From NCBI RefSeq assembly GCF_000281045.1, contig NW_008246099.1, positions 254,077 through 318,076 on the forward strand: DNA of 64,000 bases, in the 5' to 3' direction. This document shows positions 55,045-64,000 of the stretch, piece by piece. The notes below the pieces were generated by a model that was not told the DNA's origin, ran no database searches, and saw only the letters and a program-made list of their open reading frames with translations. Position 1 is the stretch's first letter; every line of letters starts with the position of its first letter. The DNA comes from Saprolegnia diclina VS20 (Eukaryota; Oomycota; Saprolegniomycetes; Saprolegniales; Saprolegniaceae). A program made the position numbers and the translations under genes.

Positions 55045-57663
55045 CTACTGTTTTGCTACTGGCTGGCTGCGCTGCGCTGACTTCCACTTGATGAGGAACT
55101 GCAGTGCTTCGGTCCACTCGCAGCACCGGAGTCGGTTGCGATCCGCGCTGTCCCCTTCGTCGACCTACGAGGCGGGTCAGTACGAGAGATGGAGAATACG
55201 TCATGTCATCACCTCGAGGTCCAGGGACCTCTTCTTGTCATCGTATAGGATGGAAAAACAAAATTCACTCCGCGACCGGTCCGTCTTGCGCAGAAAGACC
55301 TAGCCAACGCGCTCATGGTCTTTGCCGTCCGAACGAAAGCGAGCGACTACCTTGGTGCTGTGGCCAAATGCAAGTGCGTGCAGTGACGACGTTGAAATCT
55401 GAATCATAGGGCCTTGGCTCCCCACCGGTCGGTAGCTCAAGTATTGCAAGTCGTTCGAGCACCACACAAAACGCGCATGCGGCTTGCCTTGTCGTCCGTG
55501 CTTGATGAAGATAGCACCTTGCTTGAGGAGCTCCATGCGCCGCTTGATGGCATCCGACGCGCTCTCGCCCCGCGGCACGGGCTTGGGCGGCTCGGTCGTC
55601 GGCGCCACTTTTTCACTCTCGGCGTCGCTCTCGCTGCACAGATCGTCTTCGTCGTCGTGCGGGTCGTCGACTTCGGCAACGCTGCTGGACGCTTCATGCA
55701 ACGCGTTGATGTGCGCCGTGAGCTGTACGATGTGCGTCTTGAGTTTGTCGGCGTCGGCGCGCTGCTCCAAAAGGCGATTTTCCACGTCCTTCATGCGCTC
55801 GTCTTGCGCCAGCAGCGACTCTTGCGCCTCGGCCGCCGTGTTGGACGCAAAGATGATGCTCGTCTTGAGCTGGCGAAGACACTCGAGGGCGTGCGCCATC
55901 CCGAGGTGCTGCAGCGTTCGCAAAATGTCGTCTTGGTCCGTCTCGGTGACAAGGAATTGCTCCACGAGCTTCTCGCACACGTCTTTTTCAATTTCTACAG
56001 GGTGGGCAAGTTGAAGTTGAAGTTGCGTGCAAATAGACATTCGCACCGGTCAATGGGCGCAGTGCCTTTTCCGATGTCAGTTGTGCGTGCAGTTGTGCGT
56101 TGAGCTCAATCTGATGCGCGACGTTCTCCTGAAGCGACGTGCGCTCTGCTTGCAGTCGGTCGTTCTCGCGTTGCAGAAGTGCGATCAGTGCGGTCGTGTC
56201 CATGTCGCGGTTGGCGCGGACGTCGACCGCGACCTAGTCATACTCTTCTATAATGCGTCAAGTGTCATACTCGCACCTCGCTGCAGCGCAGCATGAAGCG
56301 ACAGGTCGAGATGCTCTCGTCCACGTATTCAGCCTCGGGGTTAAGTGTACCGATAAAGACGGACTTGCAATTGCCGCCGAGGCTGCCACGCAGCACAGAC
56401 GTCAACATTGAGTTGCGGTACGGTATGTGTGTCTTGGTTTTTTTGCTGCTGCGTTGCTGGAGGGCTAAAATCACCTAATTTTCAAGGCATCGATGGGCAA
56501 TATGGGCGTCGCAATACACGATACTTGTTCCAGGTGGTGCAGAGAAAGGTTGATGCAGCGGCCTTCGTTGCGCATGCGTTCGGTGCCGTCGCGCTTGTAG
56601 ACGCGCTCCGAGCCCGCGAGATCGACGATGTGCAGCTTGGAGTTGAGCACGACCTCCGAGTCTTTCCGACGGCCTTCGATCAAGATGGTAAAAATCGAGT
56701 GGGAACGCGACGACGCCTACTGCATGGATCAGAAGCCAAATCCATCAAAGAAGAGCCACTTGATTCATCGGCGTGTCGCTCGTCACGCGGTTCACATTGC
56801 CCAAGAAGAGCAAGTTGAGTGCATCTTCTTCCGAGTTGGCTTCGTAGACGCTACATCAAAGACACGTCGCAAACTATACGACAATAGTGTCCACGGCGAA
56901 CCCCAAATTTCGAAAATGCACATCATCGTCGTCGTCGTCCGAGAGTTGCAAGTGAATTTTGGTCCACTCGTCGATCGGTTTGTTCATGTGGGCCTTGTCC
57001 AAGAGGTCGTAAATGTTTTCGTTGTAAACCTCCAAGTACGACACAAAGCACCGGTAGCTCTACTCCCCATCGTACGTCGTGTCCACTCGTAGGATGTATA
57101 TATACCGTATCTCGGCGCGTCTCGAACGCATCAAAGAGCGCGGAAATCGTGCGCGGAATCATGCCCCGGTCGTGGTAGCTCTCGCCTACCCCTACCACTC
57201 AGCACGCCCTCGTCATTGTGATTACTCGCCCACCGCCTGTGATGGTGAACGTCTTGCCGCTGCCCGTTTGGCCGTACGCGAGGATCGTGCCGTTGTAGCC
57301 CTCCATTGCGCTTGTAATGATATCCTAGTCATATGGACAACTTGTCATTCCAACTAGGAACGAGTTGGGCGGTGTACGCGGCACACTGCATCAAAGACAA
57401 CGTCCTGATGCACGTCATGGTCAAACACTTGGTCGTACTTGAACTCGAGCACGTCTCGCTGCTTGAGCGTGCTGCGTGCGTCGAGTGCTACCGGTAGAAT
57501 TGGAAAAAAGATCGTTTGGACTCGGTCATGGGGCCGTGCACCTATCAACTTGTATAAGAGGAAGACACGAACGCGGGAATGTACGTGGAAGCGTGTAGGC
57601 CTTGGTCGTGTGCTTGCGCGGTGGCCGAATGCGCAAGTAAGTGCCAATGCGCCAGTGCTCCAT
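55045..57663 (-). CDS. Kinesin with N-terminal motor and C-terminal PH domain, 696 aa
   Basis: Twelve exons: 57663-57585, 57541-57378, 57324-57234, 57185-57106, 57059-56902, 56850-56760, 56716-56525, 56474-56277, 56233-56047, 55994-55351, 55299-55213 and 55164-55045. The motor spans residues about 5-350: YLRIRPP, the P-loop [26 protein letters not shown], switch I NQASSRSH, switch II VDLAGSE, and [14 protein letters not shown] coiled-coil stalk follows (about 360-510), an acidic linker, then a PH-like domain (about 555-685: [57 protein letters not shown]). Microtubule plus-end movement is likely for an N-terminal motor, with the PH domain as lipid or cargo contact (inference). The stops of this gene and the giant gene are 54 bp apart. 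Confidence 0.93.
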
Positions 57664-57728
57664 GCACACGCTGTCGCTGCGACGACGACCGTTCGTTTCG
57701 TTTGAAACGCCAGCGATACCATGTGTTG
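57664..57728. promoter_or_regulatory. 65-bp divergent promoter with inverted repeat, kinesin / calcineurin-B-like
   Basis: The whole space between two start codons. It contains CGTTTCGTTTGAAACG at 57694-57709, a perfect inverted repeat with 6-bp arms and a 4-bp spacer, a plausible dimer-binding operator. Function is inferred. Confidence 0.5.
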
Positions 57729-58413
57729 ATGTTTCGACGTACGCCCAAGCAAGCGGCCGCCAACGAGCTCGGTGACCCGACGCTGCTCGCTGCAGAATCC
57801 ATCTGTGTGAACGGCTTACACTATCGCAAATGGCAATGAACCTTGGGGCGTAGTCTCGGCCAAGGAGATCCAAAGCCTCCAGCTCCGATTTCGGCGGCTG
57901 CTGCAAGGAAGCGACTCGACCATCGTGGCGGCTCGGCTCTTGCACGAGCCGGAGTTTCAGTGCCATGCGCTCGCACCCCTCTTGCTGCGTCACGGTCGCT
58001 TGGACTTTGACGCGTTCTTGCGCCTTCTCACGGTCCTCCACCCGACCAAGACGTCATTGGTGGCCAAGCGCTCGGGTGCAATGTGTTACCAGCGATGTTG
58101 GATACAATATTGTACGCTGTTCTAGCCCTCTTTCATCTCTACGACGTGGACGCCGACGGTGTCGTGTCGGCGAGCGACATGAAGAGTGCGTTTCAGCGCT
58201 TGCGACCAGACGGCTCCATCGACGACGTCCTCGACAATGACGTCGCAGCCGCCTTTCACAGCGTGCCATCGCAAAGCGGCCTTTCTCCGGACGCATTTGC
58301 CCAGGTACGACGACGACAATGACGACTTGTCGTACACCGTGTAGACACATGTTTGGTGCTAGTTGGTATCGGACGACGATGTCCTCGCGGCGCTGTCGGT
58401 ATCGCTTGCGTGA
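57729..58413 (+). CDS. Calcineurin-B-like EF-hand protein, 175 aa
   Basis: Four exons: 57729-57804, 57854-58075, 58126-58304 and 58363-58413, in phase. It starts MFRRTPKQAAANELGDPTLL, with no Gly2 for myristoylation. It continues FSAKEIQSLQLRFRRLLQ, like the first helix of calcineurin B/CHP proteins, then LDFDAFLRLL, one canonical calcium loop DVDADGVVSASDM, and a final LSPDAFAQLVSDDDVLAAL helix. The size (about 170 residues) fits the calcineurin-B/CHP/CBL group. Three of the four hands look degenerate, so it may be a constitutive adaptor more than a sensor. It is divergent from the kinesin gene. Confidence 0.8.
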
Positions 58414-58450
58414 GGTTTGTAAGATGCAAGGGAATTCCCTTGCTAAGATG

Positions 58451-59104
58451 GCTTGCCCCGCCAATGTCCTTGACGGGACCGACTACGAGGAGTGCATTCA
58501 ACTCGAGATGGCAGTACCTGCACAGCCTTATTACTACATTTGACTGCACCGTCAACTCCGTCGATAACGCAGTGGCGCATGGCAATCTCCCCGTCGTTCA
58601 GTTCCTCTTGGCCCACCGACACGAAGGCTGCACCCGGGACGTCGTCGTTCAAAAAGCGCTCGAAGGATGCCATCTGCACGTTGCAGAGTATCTCCTCGCT
58701 CTCGGCTACCCGTTCCCGACCTCGACGCCACTTGTACACGACGATTCCGTCATCCTTGGCGTCCTGCAGCTTTTGGTCAAGCACGGCGCGTCCTGGGACG
58801 ACGACTGGGTGGTCTTTCGTGCGCCTCTTTCTTCTGGACCTCGTCGCGCTGCCCGACCGCCACTGCTCGATAATTCTCCAGCTCATCACGCCAGAGCTCA
58901 CGTACCAAGGCCAACCAAACGATCCAGCTGGCGCCGGGCGCGGCAGCGCGTGCTACGACGTTACTGATGGCTGACGAGGTTGTTAACTGGGCCTTGGTTC
59001 TCACCATTGGTCATCTCAAGACGACGGACGCGATCGCATTGGTCCATGACGACGAGCTCAAGGCGCAGCTCACGCACCTGCTCGCAAAGAAGCGCAAGCG
59101 ATAG
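58451..59104 (+). pseudogene. Ankyrin-repeat gene relic
   Basis: Ankyrin-like sequence (VDNAVAHGNLPVVQFLLAHR, HLHVAEYLLALGYPFP, VLQLLVKHGASWDDDW) is clear at 58548-58815 in one frame. Protein-like sequence then continues in a second frame (VRLFLLDLVALPD, SIILQLITPELTY, to about 58910) and a third (MADEVVNWALVLTIGHLKTT, ending KKRKR at the TAG 59102-59104). I could not find phase-compatible introns that join them, so two frame changes point to a decayed copy. An ATG at 58451 could be the original start. It resembles the ankyrin gene at 0.2-2.3 kb. A real gene with unusual introns remains possible. Confidence 0.5.
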
Positions 59105-59934
59105 CCGCACAAGCCCTTGCCGCGCAAGCCCTCGAAACCGGGACGACGCGCACTCCATCTGTGTGTTTGATTGCTCTGCGAGTAGTGTTTTGGCCAATAT
59201 AAGTCTATCTATTTCCTTGAAATTTGACATGCAAATGTGTCTACTGACTCTAAGACACGCTTGTATTGGCATGATTTCACCGCTTCAGGAGCATCCCGCT
59301 ATCCACTTTTACGTAGTATCAGCAAGCAACCAGGGCTCAAGAGTATTGCGACATGAACGTCGTCTCGCCGTGCCACGTCACGGCGGTTCGACATCGCCAC
59401 CATGTGCGCTTCCGCGTTCTGAGCACGGCAGGTGAGAGCATGACAACATCGTGTCATGGACCTTGTCCGACGATTGGATCAGGCACCCATCACGTCGTCA
59501 AAATCAGAAGCAACGACGAGCACGACGAGCGCGAAGCGGGGACGTGGGCATAGCTCGTGTCCACAAGAATTCGGCGCGCGAAGTTCGCGAATCTTGCTGT
59601 GCGACCTGCGCAAGCGCATGCAGCGACAGTGCAAGAGCAAACATCTGCCAGGGCTCACCTTCAGAGAATCAAACACCAGCAAAGAACTGGACAATTCATG
59701 TCCGACCTTGCTCAGGCACTCGAGATTGCTGGCTCGCAGCCAGAGCGCACATTCGTAGGCTATATGACCGTGCGCTATACTGTGCATGCAGATATACGCG
59801 AGCTCTTTAAGACCCGTTGTGAACGAGCCCATCATTGCTAACCACTTCAGCACTCGATCATTTCGGCAGGCAACTGCTCCCTATCGATGTGGATTGGATA
59901 AAATGCAAACGTTTGCACCAATCGCGGCAGAGCC
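59105..59934. other. Intergenic region upstream of the APE2-like gene
   Basis: 830 bp with no supported gene; only short frames on both strands. No TATA-like or repeated element stands out apart from weak AT-rich strings near 59199-59220. Confidence 0.4.
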
Positions 59935-60895
59935 ATGAAGCTGCTGTGCTGGAACATCAATGGCCTCCGCGCCAACCTCGGCAAGACGCCGGGGCAGTCG
60001 TTCGCCGGGTTCCTCGACGCCTGCGACGCCGATGTCCTCTGCTTCCAAGAGACCAAGCTCACGCGCGCCGAGATGACGTCCGAGCTGGCGTGCCCGCCCG
60101 GCTACGACGCCTTCTACAGCTTTGCCAAGCACAAGAAGGGCTACTCGGGCGTCGCGACGCTCGTCCGGCACGGGCGCCTCGCCACAGTAGGCGCCGAGAC
60201 CAGCGCCTGCCCGTTCCACGAAGGGCGCATCGTGTTGACCGAGCACACAACGTTTGTGCTCATCAACGTGTACTGTCCGGCGCACGGCGGGCATCTCGAG
60301 CGCAAGCTCGCCTTCCACGAGTTCCTTCTCGGCTACGTTGCGGCCACCAAAGCAGCGCACGTGGGCAAGCCGCTGATCCTTGTCGGCGACCTCAATGTCA
60401 TTCACAAACCCCTGGATGACTGTGACGCGTACGAGCCAAGCGACGTGACGGCGTGGCTCGACACGCTCTTAGCGACGCAGGACCTCACGGACGCCTTTCG
60501 GCAATTGCACCCGACGCGAGAGAAGGCGTATACGTGCTGGCGTGCGCTCACGGGGGCGCGCGAGACCAACTACGGCGTGCGTCTCGACTACATTCTATGC
60601 GATAGCCGGCTCGTGAGTACAAATAAGCTCACGAGCTGCGACGTATGGCAAGGCTGCGTACCGTGCTCAAGCGCAACGAAAACTTTGGTCGGAAATTCTT
60701 CACTTGTGCCAAGCCCGAGGTGCGTCGTCGTACCAACATGGCCATGACGGATGCTCGCTCGCGTAGGGTGCCCCGGGGGACATCAAAGGCCGTTGCAACT
60801 TCTTCCAGTGGCACGGCGACGCCAAGAAGCCCTCTCCAGTTGCCAGTAGCAGTCACGCCAAACGCTTCAAGGCCACGCCGCCCGACGCTACATAG
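59935..60895 (+). CDS. APEX2: APE2-like AP endonuclease/exonuclease with GRF zinc finger, internally deleted
   Basis: The exonuclease III/APE fold is clear from the ATG at 59935: KLLCWNINGLRANLG, CFQETKL (metal-binding Glu), GYSGVATLVR, INVYCPAHGG, LILVGDLNVIHKPLD (catalytic Asp/Asn), NYGVRLDYILCD. A GRF-type zinc-finger core follows in another frame (NFGRKFFTCAKPE), then an intron (60720-60766) and the rest (GAPGDIKGRCNFFQWHGD), ending at 60895. Between DYILCDSRL and the GRF part only about 60 bp remain, and the expected SDH-containing segment with the catalytic His is absent. A splice (about 60616-60676) could restore the frame but not the motif. APE2 repairs abasic sites and 3-prime blocks and signals to ATR. 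This copy is probably inactive or a pseudogene, unless the assembly has lost sequence. Confidence 0.7.
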
Positions 60896-61455
60896 CCGTG
60901 TGCATCGTGCAGGCTGTTCCAGTCGTCGAGTGCTCTCTTGTAGTCGTCCAAGCCATTTCCAACATGTCATAAATGGCAGTGTCTGTCGAAATAACACTGG
61001 GTCATCGACCGTCATCTCATCCGCAACATGGCGTCTGGACAGCGTGTGGGCGTCTTGTCTGGCACTTGCACTGAATCCAGCAGTGCCAGATTCACTTCCG
61101 ATTCAGCTGGATTCACGTGAGATACCAACTCGATGCCTGGCCAGCATATCAGATCGTTCTGGTCGTCTCCTGCGACGTCGCCACAAGTGCAATGACGTGG
61201 CAGTCTCATGTAGCAGCAGCGAACGTTGTCGGTTATTGCTGGTCAACCTTGTTCCGGGGCTGCCGAAGTATATACGCGTTTTGCAGAGGACCCACTCTCA
61301 AGTCCTAGTTCTCGAAATTTGGTCATATTGTCTTTGGTCCACACCTCGCAAGACATTTGAACCTGCCGCTCGATTTCGAAAAGACAAGTTGTGCAGGAAA
61401 CAGTACGGTGTGATTAATAATAGGGTGCTGGGTAATAATTAAGAGCGTCCACAGC
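60896..61455. other. Convergent intergenic region
   Basis: 560 bp between two stops. I see no supported gene, RNA or repeat. Confidence 0.45.
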
Positions 61456-63750
61456 TTACTGGGCAAAGACCGCCGTGTCAAACCACGGGTGCGTCAGCGC
61501 CTGCTCGGCCGTGAAGCGCTTGGTCGGGTCGCGCTCGAGGAGGTGGACGACAAAGTCCATGGCCTCGGGGCTAAACTTCTTCCAGGCGCGCGGCTGAAAC
61601 TCGACCGGCTCGTTCATGCACGCCGACGGCGGGTAGAACGGCTGGAAACCCGTGAGCATCTCGTAGACCATGATGCCGACGCTCCAGAGGTCGATCGGCT
61701 TGCCGTACGGCTGCGACTCGAAGAGCTCGGGCGCCATGTAGCCCACCGAGCCCGTCAAGCCCGTGAACGGCACCTTGTGCACGTCGCCCGTGTGCTTGAA
61801 GAAGCGGACATCCGGCACCTTGACCGAGAGGCCAAAGTCGCAAATTTCGACTTGGAGCTCACACGCCTTGACGTCCTTCACGACTTCGTCGTTCGAGTCT
61901 TGGTTGGACGGCGCCTTCGAGTCGGTGAGGAGCACGTTCTCGGGCTTGATGTCGCAGTGCACGACCCCCGACTCGTGCAGAAAGAAGATGCCACGCACAA
62001 TCTGGTGGGCGAGCTTGGCGGCCAGCGCTTCCGGGAACCGGCGCTGGCGGTTCAAGAGTGACTTGAGCGTGCCGTGGCGGGCCTTGGCCATCACAAGATA
62101 CAAGAAGGCTTCGGTCTCGTACACCTCGAGGAGACGGACAATGTTGCGGTGCTGGAGGCGCAGGTGGATCTCGACTTCGGTGCGCACGGCCTGCTGCGCG
62201 GCTTCGGTCACGAGGAACCGCTTGTGGATCTGCTTGATGGCGACCTCGGCGCCGTTGTTGCGGCGAATCGCCGGCTTGACGACCGCGTATGAGCCGTCGC
62301 CAAGTTGATCTTCGCCGACCAGTTCGTAGTGCTCCGTGACCGCCTTTTCATGAATGAAGAACGGGTTGATCGTCAGCGTCGGAAAGAGCGTCGGCGCCTT
62401 GGGTCGCTCGCGCAAGAGCAAATCGTCGGGCTGGCGAGGAATGCTGCGGCTGATCGACATGAGTCGGAGCTGGTTCTCCTCGTCATCGCAAAGGCGACGG
62501 GCCACGAACGGGTTGCTGGGCAGGCGGGGCGCGCCCTGGACGTATTCGGGGTTGTGGTGCTGCTCGGGCACCGGGTCGGCCGGCGGCGGGCAGCTGCGCT
62601 GGCGGCGGTGCACGGGCCGCGGAAGCACCGTCGTCGTCGTGTGGTTGCTGTGGTGGTGCGCCGGCGGCGTCGTGCTCGTCATACGAGGGCTCGTGACGTC
62701 AAACTTGTCCGATGTACTCTTGGAGAGGAAACCGCACTTGCGGTAGATGCCCTTGCCAGTTGAGACGTAGCCATCGACAATCTCGTTGGGCGACGGCATC
62801 ACGATCGGCTCGAGCAGGTTCATCATCGTCTTGGCGGCCGTCGGTGACTTGACCATGAGCGAGTCCGACTCGGAGAAGGACCCGCGCTTCAGGATCGGCG
62901 ACGTCGGCAGGCTCAGGTCGTCTTCGTCGTCGACGGTCGAAGTCCGGCTCTCCGTGTCCGAGTGCAACCGGGCCATGGCCGTGTTGGAGCGGCAGCGGCC
63001 CTTGTTCATGTACACGGTCGTCGTTGTTGTCGTCGTTGTCGGCGGCGCCGTCGTGGCGGCGACCACGGCGATGGTAGCCTCTGTGGCCTTGCGCGCCGAC
63101 TCGAGGTGCGCCTTCTTGCGCGGAATCTCAGAGGCTTCGCTCGGCGGCGTCTTGGGCTGATCGAGGTTGCGCTTGGCGCCGGCAAAGAGCGCCGCCGTCG
63201 CGTATGTGTCTGAGTCACTCATGCAGCGTGTGCGTTGGTGGTGGACCATGGCGGCCGGAGCCTCATGGTACGGGTAGTGAAAGCACACATTGCTCGGGAC
63301 CTCGACGCGCAGCGCCCTTCGGCGGAGCGGCGCCGCACCCGCAACCGCTTCGTTCGTCTCCGCATCCAAGTCGATCGCGACAAACTCCTTGCCGTTGATC
63401 GACGGACGCATCTCGAGCATCGACGCGCGCAGGTCGTCGCTCGCGTCGCCGTCGCTCGCTGAGCTTGACGGCTCGTCCGTCTCGGCCGACGTGGGCGGAT
63501 CCCAGGCGCGAAACTGTTTGAGGCCATGGAGCGGGTCGTAGTAGCCTGGCAGGGCGTGGAAGGTGCCCACGAGCGGGTGGTTGCGGAACTTCTTGCGCTC
63601 TTCCAGCTCGGCCATGCCCACGATATCAGTGGCAAAGTAGGCGGCGCCCCGGTTGCCGGCGCTGGGCGCATGGTGGAACATGCCCACGAACGGGTTGTAG
63701 CTCGGGAGGCGGGCGTACACCTTGATGTCGGACTCGGGCGTCATGCGCAT
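61456..63750 (-). CDS. CAMK-type serine/threonine protein kinase, 764 aa
   Basis: Single exon. Upstream of the ATG at 63750 (MRMTPESDIKV) the frame opens only via TTG. Residues 1-470 are Ser/Thr/Pro-rich with short motifs (NPFVGMFHHAP, NHPLVGTFHALPGYYDP, SNPFVARRL) and probable phosphosites. The kinase domain covers about 480-760: LGDGSYAVVKPA, AIKQIHKRF, HRNIVRLLEVYE, HCDIKPENVLL, DFGLS, GSVGYMAPELF, WSVGIMVYEMLTGFQPF, and ends RFTAEQALTHPWF. All catalytic residues (Lys, HCD, DFG) are present. There is no calmodulin-like domain. An insert after the catalytic loop (SKAPSNQDSNDEVVKD) is unusual. The substrate is unknown. Confidence 0.92.
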   Translation of the reverse strand: MRMTPESDIKVYARLPSYNPFVGMFHHAPSAGNRGAAYFATDIVGMAELEERKKFRNHPLVGTFHALPGYYDPLHGLKQFRAWDPPTSAETDEPSSSASDGDASDDLRASMLEMRPSINGKEFVAIDLDAETNEAVAGAAPLRRRALRVEVPSNVCFHYPYHEAPAAMVHHQRTRCMSDSDTYATAALFAGAKRNLDQPKTPPSEASEIPRKKAHLESARKATEATIAVVAATTAPPTTTTTTTTVYMNKGRCRSNTAMARLHSDTESRTSTVDDEDDLSLPTSPILKRGSFSESDSLMVKSPTAAKTMMNLLEPIVMPSPNEIVDGYVSTGKGIYRKCGFLSKSTSDKFDVTSPRMTSTTPPAHHHSNHTTTTVLPRPVHRRQRSCPPPADPVPEQHHNPEYVQGAPRLPSNPFVARRLCDDEENQLRLMSISRSIPRQPDDLLLRERPKAPTLFPTLTINPFFIHEKAVTEHYELVGEDQLGDGSYAVVKPAIRRNNGAEVAIKQIHKRFLVTEAAQQAVRTEVEIHLRLQHRNIVRLLEVYETEAFLYLVMAKARHGTLKSLLNRQRRFPEALAAKLAHQIVRGIFFLHESGVVHCDIKPENVLLTDSKAPSNQDSNDEVVKDVKACELQVEICDFGLSVKVPDVRFFKHTGDVHKVPFTGLTGSVGYMAPELFESQPYGKPIDLWSVGIMVYEMLTGFQPFYPPSACMNEPVEFQPRAWKKFSPEAMDFVVHLLERDPTKRFTAEQALTHPWFDTAVFAQ

Positions 63751-64000
63751 GGCCAATAGATAGGTATAGGACGAGACGGAAGTCGGCCGGCGGTCGGAAG
63801 TTGCCAAGTGAGTTGCTGCCTCTACGCTCTTCTTCCGGAATTAACGTCTCCGAAATATTGCATATTAATATTGCACCCCCGAGGCTGATTCTTGAACCCA
63901 GTACGATTTTATTTTCAGGTGCTTTTCCATCGCTTCATTTAAATCCAACACAGTGCGTCGTATACGAAAAGGCGCGCCGACTTGCATTAAATTGCGCCAA
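63751..64000 (-). promoter_or_regulatory. Upstream region of the kinase gene
   Basis: 250 bp to the window edge. It is AT-rich, with ATATTGCATATTAATATTGCA around 63853-63873, two copies of ATATTGCA flanking an ATTAAT core. This is presumably promoter; nothing coding is seen. Confidence 0.35.

Overview
The window reads as nuclear DNA of an oomycete, most likely a saprolegnialean water mould (Saprolegnia, Achlya, Thraustotheca or Aphanomyces type); the exact genus is an inference. The evidence is GC-rich, very compact genes split by about 90 tiny introns (mostly 40-60 nt, donors usually GTAC or GTG, acceptors usually TAG), ATG-only starts, ankyrin proteins and MATE transporters in the oomycete style, a plant-type calcium-dependent kinase and zoospore/flagellum-type genes. 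All gene models were built by reading splice sites and reading phase by eye. No rRNA, tRNA, CRISPR array, phage or intact transposon was recognised.

Layout. 0-8.2 kb: an intact ankyrin-repeat gene, a seven-exon unknown membrane/coiled-coil gene, a WW-WW-WW-U-box gene and a five-finger C2H2 gene. 8.2-17.6 kb: a 1,600-residue clathrin/AP-1-type trafficking adaptor (gamma-ear motifs plus seven NPW repeats), LEU2 (3-isopropylmalate dehydrogenase), Rab geranylgeranyltransferase alpha, ARMC7 and the p23 co-chaperone. 18-22 kb: two divergent MATE transporters. 22-30 kb: a soluble-adenylyl-cyclase-like twin cyclase/AAA protein sharing a 90-bp promoter with a CEP19-like centriole gene, then a 13-exon CDPK. 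31-38.3 kb: a polyglutamine protein built partly from tandemly repeated small exons, a multi-EF-hand protein and a Tim17/22/23-family protein. 38.8-42 kb: a third MATE gene and a bZIP gene with two basic regions.

44-55 kb is the most unusual part. Six phase-compatible introns join four long open frames into one predicted 3,546-residue protein: an N-terminal polytopic membrane region, about 1,900 residues of low-complexity sequence studded with Trp/Cys-Cys patches, a complete MATE transporter and a 770-residue disordered tail. 55-64 kb: a kinesin with a C-terminal PH domain, divergent from a calcineurin-B-like gene (65 bp apart), an ankyrin relic, an APE2-like nuclease that has lost its catalytic SDH motif, and a CAMK-type kinase.

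Themes: flagellar/cytoskeletal and calcium/cAMP signalling genes (cyclase, CEP19, CDPK, EF-hand protein, kinesin, calcineurin-B-like) are interleaved with four MATE modules. Neighbours often form divergent pairs with 65-90 bp promoters and convergent pairs with 50-160 bp between stops.
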